From assembly GCA_947577075.1 (NCBI GenBank), contig CANPTW010000025.1, positions 1 to 36,663 on the forward strand: a stretch of 36,663 nt of DNA, read 5' to 3'. The translations under genes and the position numbers were made by a program. This DNA is from an uncultured Oscillibacter sp. (GTDB lineage: Bacteria > Bacillota > Clostridia > Oscillospirales > Oscillospiraceae). This document shows positions 32,846 to 36,663 of this stretch, piece by piece. The notes beneath the pieces are model-generated. The model was not told where the DNA came from. It was given only the letters and a program-made list of their open reading frames with translations, and did not search any database. How positions within the stretch are numbered: the stretch's first letter is position 1; every line of letters starts with the position of its first letter.

Positions 32846-34237
32846 ATGAAACGCTTTGTGACCATTCTGTTCGCCACCCTGGCTCTGACGGGGCTGCTGT
32901 GCGTCACCGCCTCCGCCGCCAGCTTTGACGGCGCCGCGGAGGAGCTGGCCGCCATCGGCATGCTCAAGGGCGGGGCCAACGGCTTCGACCTGGACAAGGT
33001 TCCCACCCGGGCCCAGGCCGCCATCATGCTGGTCCGGCTCTTCGGTGCGGAGCCCGAGGCCCAGGGCGCCTACGGCTCCGGGCGCATCACCTGCCCCTTC
33101 ACCGACGTGAACGAAACCGCCGCCCCCTATGTGGCGTGGCTGGCGGACGAGGGCCTGGCCAACGGCACCAGCGAAACCGTCTTCGGCGCCGCGGAGCCCT
33201 GCACCGCCAAGGCTTACACCATCTTCCTTCTCCGGGCCCTGGGCTATGAGGACGGAGAGGACTTCACCCCCGGAACCGCCCAGGCGTTCGCCGCCGGCCT
33301 TGGCATTGTGGACACCTCCGCCGTTACGGGCACCTTCCTCCGGGACGACCTGGCGGCCCTGACCTACCAGGCCCTTGGCACCGACCTCAAGGACGGGAGC
33401 ACCTACCTGCTGGACAGCCTGATTGCCCTGGGGGACATCAAGGGGAACGACGCCTATCCCATCGTGGAGAAAATTGAGAACATGCGGGCCCTCAACGCCG
33501 CCTCCGAGGCGCTGAACAAGGGGCTGGCCATGGACTTCGACATGGACGCGGCGGTTACCGTCAGCAGCGGGGACATGGTCCAGCAGACCGAAGTCGCCGT
33601 CGAGGGCGATCTGCGGATGATCCTGGACCAGTCCCCCAAGATGTCCGCCAACGTCAAGGTGACGGCGGGCGGCGAGAGCGAGAGCCTCAGCATGTGGATG
33701 CGGGGCGACTGGCTCTATGTCCAGTCCGGCGGCACGTCGGTGAAGATGGCGATTCCCGACCTGATGGACGCCCTCCGCGAGGCCCTGGAGGCCGGCGCGG
33801 GAACGAACACCGGCGCGGGCGTCCTCCCCTTCCTGGAGAGCGTGACGGCGAAGACCTCCGGCAAGGATACCGTCTACACGGTGGAGCTGAACGGCGCCCT
33901 GGTGAACATGGTGAACAGCCTCATGGCCGAGTCCCTTGAAGAGGCCGGGCTTTCCGCCGAGGCCGCCGGGGAACTGGAATTCCACGGCTTCACCATCTGC
34001 TACACGGTGAGTGGGGACGCGCTGAAGAGCATTTCCGCCGACGCGGCGCTGTCCATGGACATGGAGCTGCCCACGGAAGCGGGGGACACGGTGAAGGGCA
34101 CCGCCGGCATCGCCCTGGAAATGCAGATGGATATCACCGCCTCCGGCGACAAGGTGAGCATCCGCTTCCCGGACTTCTCCGGCTTTGAGGACGTCATCGG
34201 CGCCGCCGACGGCCCCACCGGCATCTTCGCCGCCTGA
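32846..34237 (+). CDS. SLH-domain surface protein
   Basis: A 463-residue secreted protein. Signal peptide 1-24 (MKRFVTILFATLALTGLLCV..., cleavage at ASA-A). Residues 25-190 form three S-layer-homology-like modules: AAEELAAIGMLKGGANGFDLDKVPTRAQAAIMLVRLFG, then CPFTDVNETAAPYVAWLADEGLANGTSETVFG, then FAAGLGIVDTSAVTGTFLRDDLAALTYQALG. SLH modules bind cell-wall polysaccharide. Residues 210-460 are a beta-rich unknown domain in which amphipathic strands alternate (MDAAVTVSSGDMVQQTEVAVEGDLRM, WLYVQSGGTSVKM). This resembles lipoprotein-like LolA folds of surface proteins, but I cannot name it. ATG 32846 follows AAAGGAG. Not preceded by other genes of an S-layer operon. Confidence 0.88.
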   Translation: MKRFVTILFATLALTGLLCVTASAASFDGAAEELAAIGMLKGGANGFDLDKVPTRAQAAIMLVRLFGAEPEAQGAYGSGRITCPFTDVNETAAPYVAWLADEGLANGTSETVFGAAEPCTAKAYTIFLLRALGYEDGEDFTPGTAQAFAAGLGIVDTSAVTGTFLRDDLAALTYQALGTDLKDGSTYLLDSLIALGDIKGNDAYPIVEKIENMRALNAASEALNKGLAMDFDMDAAVTVSSGDMVQQTEVAVEGDLRMILDQSPKMSANVKVTAGGESESLSMWMRGDWLYVQSGGTSVKMAIPDLMDALREALEAGAGTNTGAGVLPFLESVTAKTSGKDTVYTVELNGALVNMVNSLMAESLEEAGLSAEAAGELEFHGFTICYTVSGDALKSISADAALSMDMELPTEAGDTVKGTAGIALEMQMDITASGDKVSIRFPDFSGFEDVIGAADGPTGIFAA

Positions 34238-34257
34238 AGCCGCATCCCTGTAAAACA

Positions 34258-34288
34258 CAGAGCCGCCCGGTTTTACCGGGCGGCTCTG
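34258..34288 (+). terminator. Terminator-like hairpin after the SLH gene
   Basis: CAGAGCCGCCCGG/CCGGGCGGCTCTG, 13 bp, loop TTTTA, about 20 bases after the stop. No U run follows, so efficiency is uncertain. Confidence 0.55.
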
Positions 34289-34324
34289 ACTGTCCAAAAA
34301 GCCGAAAACTACTTCAACGGGAAG

Positions 34325-34395
34325 GAAGGGTGTGCGGGGCTGCGCCCGTAGGCGCGTTTCGGAACGCAACCGCCGCTTGCGGCGGCTCTTAGCGC
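34325..34395 (-). repeat. Interspersed repeat with GCCGCCGC hairpin, copy 2
   Basis: Reverse complement reads CTAAGAGCCGCCGC...GCGGCGGTTG, then GCGTTCCGAAACGC, and matches copy 1 at 28090-28155, with shared hairpins and shared spacer bases. Inverted relative to copy 1. Confidence 0.55.
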
Positions 34396-34472
34396 GGAGA
34401 TAAACCCAGGAAGGGTTTCCTGCGCCATTCAAATCATAAGTTTTCAGAACTTCTCACGGGTTCTGAAAACTT

Positions 34473-34511
34473 GCTCAAGCTGGCAAAAAATTCTTTTTTG
34501 CCAGCTTGAGC
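34473..34511. terminator. Perfect 18-bp hairpin with internal A/T tract
   Basis: GCTCAAGCTGGCAAAAAA/TTTTTTGCCAGCTTGAGC (34473-34490 with 34494-34511) around a TTC loop. The six As and Ts at the loop end make it an unusual terminator, if it is one; about 70 bases beyond the trmD stop. Confidence 0.5.
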
Positions 34512-34549
34512 CGCCCGGTAAAGCCGGGCGACTCTGATCGCCAGCACAA

Positions 34550-34590
34550 TTGAAAAGAATCCCGGAAATTCTTTTCAACTTTAATGACTA
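34550..34590. repeat. Single end of the MITE-like element, overlapping the trmD 3' end
   Basis: TTGAAAAGAATCC...TTCTTTTCAACT then TGACTAC. It matches the right end of the element at 1601-1643 (TTGAAAAGAATCC...TCTTTTCAACT then TGACTATA). The TGACTA motif falls within the last codons of trmD (34581-34589). Confidence 0.55.
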
Positions 34591-35357
34591 CACGCTTCCG
34601 CATCCTCCGAGGCCAGCTCGTCCCTGGCCTCCTGGAGGATCTTTTTTTCCGCCTTGGTCGTCAGGCCGCTCTCGTCAAACCTGGCGAACATATCCGGACG
34701 GCGGCGCATGGTCCGCTTGTAGCTCTCCTTCCGCCGCCAGGCCGCCACCTTCCCGTGGTCCCCGGACAGCAGAACCTCCGGCACCGCCCGGCCGTGCCAG
34801 ACGGCGGGCCGGGAGTACTGGGGGTACTCCAAAAGCCCGTTCCAGTGGGACTCCTCCTGGAAGCACTCCTCGTCCGGCAGGACGCCGGGCACCATGCGGC
34901 ACACCGCGTCCGCCACCGCCATGGCGGGAATCTCCCCCCCGGTGAGGACGAAGTCCCCCACGGAAATCTCCTCGTCCACGCACTCGTCCAGAAAGCGCTG
35001 GTCCACCCCCTCATAATGGCCGCAGACCAGAATGAGGTGCTCGTACCGCTCCTTCAGCTCCCGGGCCGTCTCCTGGGTGAAGGTCCGGCCGCAGGGGGAG
35101 AGGAAAATCGTCCGCCCCGGCCCGTGGGTCTTTGTCACATGGGCCCAGCAGCGGTAAAGGGGGTCCGCCTGCATGACGGCGCCCCGGCCCCCGCCGTATG
35201 GGTAGTCGTCCACTTGCATCTGCTTGTTGGTGGTGTACTCCCGAATCTGGTGGGTCCGGATGGCAATGTACCCCCGCTCCTGGGCCCGGCCCAGGATGCT
35301 GACGTTCAGCATGGCGTCCACCGAGCCGGGAAACAGGGTCAAAATGTCAATGTTCAC
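34581..35357 (-). CDS. trmD: tRNA (guanine-N1)-methyltransferase TrmD
   Basis: A 258-residue SPOUT enzyme that makes m1G37 in tRNA. Starts GTG 35357, whose first bases overlap the rimM stop (GTGA). N-terminal MNIDILTLFPGSVDAMLNVSILGRAQERG and the YPYGGGRGAVMQADPLY substrate loop are typical. The trefoil-knot SAM site is at IFLSPCGRTFTQ, VCGHYEGVDQRF and SVGDFVLTGGEIPAM. The C-terminal helices end ...DELASEDAEACSH. The last three codons coincide with a repeat end, so the tail may have been altered. Usually grouped rpsP-KH-rimM-trmD-rplS; here only rimM is adjacent. Confidence 0.95.
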   Translation of the reverse strand: MNIDILTLFPGSVDAMLNVSILGRAQERGYIAIRTHQIREYTTNKQMQVDDYPYGGGRGAVMQADPLYRCWAHVTKTHGPGRTIFLSPCGRTFTQETARELKERYEHLILVCGHYEGVDQRFLDECVDEEISVGDFVLTGGEIPAMAVADAVCRMVPGVLPDEECFQEESHWNGLLEYPQYSRPAVWHGRAVPEVLLSGDHGKVAAWRRKESYKRTMRRRPDMFARFDESGLTTKAEKKILQEARDELASEDAEACSH

Positions 35358-35851
35358 TCCATCAGCCCCTCCCAGACCCGAATGTCCATCCGGTTGTTCT
35401 CCAGGTCCACCCCCAGGATGAAGGCGTCCTTCACCGCCGGGACCAGGAATTCCTTCACTCCTCGGACGGTGTAGACCTTGCCGGCGGGATACCGCTCCAC
35501 CTTGGTGAGCTCTCCCACGCATTCCCCGGTCTCGCCGTCATAGACGTCCAGGCCGATGAGCTCGGCGTCGAAATACTCCCCCTCCGGAAGGCGGACGTCG
35601 GCCCGGCGGAGGAACAGCTCTCTGCCCCGGAGGGCCTCGGCGGCGGTGCGGTCGTCCACCCCGGCGAGCTTGAGAAGCGCCATCCCCTTGTGGCCCCGGC
35701 AGGCGGCGGGAACGACGGGCCGCCCGTCCAGGTAAAAGGTCTTGAAGCCGGCGAGGAAGTCCGGGCCGCCCTCCAGGGGCAGAACCCGGAGCTCACCGCG
35801 GATGCCGTGGACGCCGACGATGCGGGCCACGGGGACCATGTCTAATTTCAT
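35354..35851 (-). CDS. rimM: Ribosome maturation factor RimM
   Basis: A 165-residue factor for 30S subunit maturation that binds ribosomal protein S19. N-terminal RimM beta-barrel with LDMVPVARIVGVHGIRGELRVLPL, a linker with LLKLAGVDDRTAAEALRGRELFLRRADV, and a PRC barrel with YFDAELIGLDVYD...GELTKVERYPAGKVYTV...LVPAVKDAFILGVDLENNRM. ATG 35851 has AAGGAG at good spacing. It is followed by trmD with a four-base overlap. The frame is open further upstream, but that part is not RimM-like. Confidence 0.95.
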   Translation of the reverse strand: MKLDMVPVARIVGVHGIRGELRVLPLEGGPDFLAGFKTFYLDGRPVVPAACRGHKGMALLKLAGVDDRTAAEALRGRELFLRRADVRLPEGEYFDAELIGLDVYDGETGECVGELTKVERYPAGKVYTVRGVKEFLVPAVKDAFILGVDLENNRMDIRVWEGLME

Positions 35852-35952
35852 GCAGGACGCTCCTTTTCGGATTTCTTTTGGAAATAAAGTATACCACGTT
35901 CCGGCCCCGGGGGCAAGCGGGAACCCGCATCCCAAAGCTCCAAGCCGCCCGC

Positions 35953-36567
35953 TTACCAGGTTCTTCGCTCCAGGGCGGCGGCGTGCTCCTGCTCTATGAC
36001 GTCCAGAAGCTCCGCAATCCGGCCGGAGGGATAGCGCTCCCGGCAGGAGGCCAGGGTCGCCGCGAACTCCTCCGATCCGCCGTGCCAGGCGGCGTCGGCG
36101 GAGGCGATACTTTGGCAGACGATCTCCGCCGCGGGCATGGGGTCCCAGCCGGGGAGCGTCACTTCCTGGTCCCCCATGAGAACCAGATAGGCCAGCACTT
36201 TGTCCGGCGCTTCCAGGAAGCGGCTGCGGAGTTCCTCGCTGGAGCCCTCCGTCAGCGCGTCGGCCCACAGATCGAAGACGATGAGCTGGTCCAGGGGAAC
36301 CGTAGCTGTGTGCTCAAAGATATACATGAGCCGCTCGTCATCATAGCCGGTGGTGAGGCCGAAGGACTTCAGGCCGACGCTGACCGCCTCCCACTCCGTC
36401 TCCTCCAGTTCCGGGAAGCCGGACGGAACCGGCGGCGTTTCCTCGGGCGCTTCCTCCTCCGGCGGTGTTACGGCGCCAGACGGCAAGGCCCCCTGCCCGC
36501 CGCAGGCGGCGAGCAGGAGGCACAGCGCCGACGCCAAGGCAATCACGCCTGTGACGCTCTTTTTCAT
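35953..36567 (-). CDS. Lipoprotein of unknown function
   Basis: A 204-residue lipoprotein with lipobox LAAC (Cys22), followed by a Pro/Glu-rich linker to about 50 and a mainly helical domain. Telling segments are EWEAVSVGLKSFGLTTGYDDERLMYIFEHTATVPLDQLIVFDLWADAL and EEFAATLASCRERYPSGRIAELLDVIEQEHAAAL. No family is recognised. The ATG at 36567 lies one base after the stop of the NfnB/GltA-type gene (TAA-G-ATG), with only a weak ribosome site, so expression probably depends on translational coupling. No clear terminator follows before rimM about 100 bases away. Confidence 0.8.
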   Translation of the reverse strand: MKKSVTGVIALASALCLLLAACGGQGALPSGAVTPPEEEAPEETPPVPSGFPELEETEWEAVSVGLKSFGLTTGYDDERLMYIFEHTATVPLDQLIVFDLWADALTEGSSEELRSRFLEAPDKVLAYLVLMGDQEVTLPGWDPMPAAEIVCQSIASADAAWHGGSEEFAATLASCRERYPSGRIAELLDVIEQEHAAALERRTW

Positions 36568-36568
36568 C

Positions 36569-36663
36569 TTACTTGCTCAAAGCCTCGTCGATGGCCTTGG
36601 CGGCGGTTTTGCCCGCGCCCATGGCCAGGATGACCGTGGCCGCGCCGGTGACGGCGTCGCCGC
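36569..36663 (-). CDS. 3' end of NfnB/GltA-type flavoprotein, partial
   Basis: Only the last 30 codons are in the window: ...GDAVTGAATVILAMGAGKTA then AKAIDEALSK and stop. GDAVTGAATVILAMGAGK is the C-terminal FAD/NAD(P)-binding signature of the GltD-like small subunit of glutamate synthase and its relative NfnB, the large subunit of the electron-bifurcating NADH-ferredoxin:NADP oxidoreductase. Which of the two cannot be told from 30 residues. In anaerobic Clostridia NfnB is common. The stop is followed after one base by the lipoprotein ATG. Confidence 0.85.
   Translation of the reverse strand, partial: GDAVTGAATVILAMGAGKTAAKAIDEALSK

Larger units (their letters stand above)
34238..34580. other. 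Hairpin-dense non-coding region between the SLH gene and trmD
   Basis: 343 bases holding at least eight hairpins and no gene: 34258-34288 (13 bp, tttta loop), 34342-34355, 34354-34367, 34370-34385 (seven bp, GCC-rich), 34402-34418, 34438-34472 (13 bp), 34473-34511 (18 bp, perfect) and 34513-34531 (seven bp). The convergent genes on each side (SLH plus, trmD minus) would both need terminators. Confidence 0.6.

Noticed and set aside
32099..34432. 777-codon minus-strand open frame
   Set aside because: Runs antisense across the thioesterase and SLH genes, Gly/Val/His/Gln-rich, with no family resemblance or start signal. A GC-skew artefact.

Overview
The window looks like chromosomal DNA from a GC-rich, anaerobic, endospore-forming member of the Clostridia, most like the Oscillospiraceae (Flavonifractor / Lawsonibacter / Oscillibacter type). 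This is inferred, not measured. The evidence is a SpoIIP-type sporulation hydrolase, strong AGGAGG ribosome sites throughout, strongly G/C-biased third codon positions, Firmicutes-type genes (NrdR, MazF, YqeG, a CD1247-like protein, BceR/BceS-like two-component genes) and an arginine deiminase pathway. No rRNA, tRNA, CRISPR array, phage gene or transposase was seen.

Layout. 1-1377: 3' part of a Sel1-repeat protein. 1378-1785: non-coding, with a MITE-like inverted-repeat element. 1786-6567 (minus): nrdR, a hypothetical protein, a secreted protein with mazF, and a GerS-like lipoprotein downstream of bifunctional nnrDE. 6568-9458 (plus, divergent promoters): BceR/BceS-like two-component pair plus an RluA-type pseudouridine synthase. 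9511-11923 (minus): small membrane protein, CD1247-like zinc-ribbon protein, efp, yqeG. 12044-12835 (plus): divergent GH18-like protein. 12887-15022 (minus): hybrid histidine kinase whose ATP-binding boxes look destroyed. 15260-18699 (plus): heterodimeric ABC exporter with one consensus and one degenerate ATP site.

19020-25481 (plus): a six-gene locus made of a fused double permease, ATPase, binding lipoprotein, unknown membrane protein, HAD hydrolase and glyoxalase-fold (VOC) protein. It starts from a near-perfect sigma-A promoter with a 14-bp palindromic operator of LacI/CcpA style. A 12-bp version of the same palindrome lies just downstream of the exporter promoter. 25590-29653 (minus): arginine catabolism, with arcA, arcB and a YfcC/ArcD-like carrier but no carbamate kinase in the window. 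29908-31810 (minus): a GNAT acetyltransferase and spoIIP. 31994-34237 (plus): acyl-ACP thioesterase and an SLH-domain surface protein. 34238-34580: a hairpin-dense stretch carrying relatives of two repeats seen elsewhere in the window. 34581-36663 (minus): trmD, rimM, a lipoprotein and the last 30 codons of an NfnB/GltA-type flavoprotein.

The most interesting items are the ABC-HAD-VOC locus with its shared operator, the hybrid kinase lacking N and G1 boxes, the divergent GH18 protein, the GerS-position lipoprotein beside an orphan mazF, and two families of intergenic palindromic repeats. All assignments come from reading motifs by eye; no database search was run.
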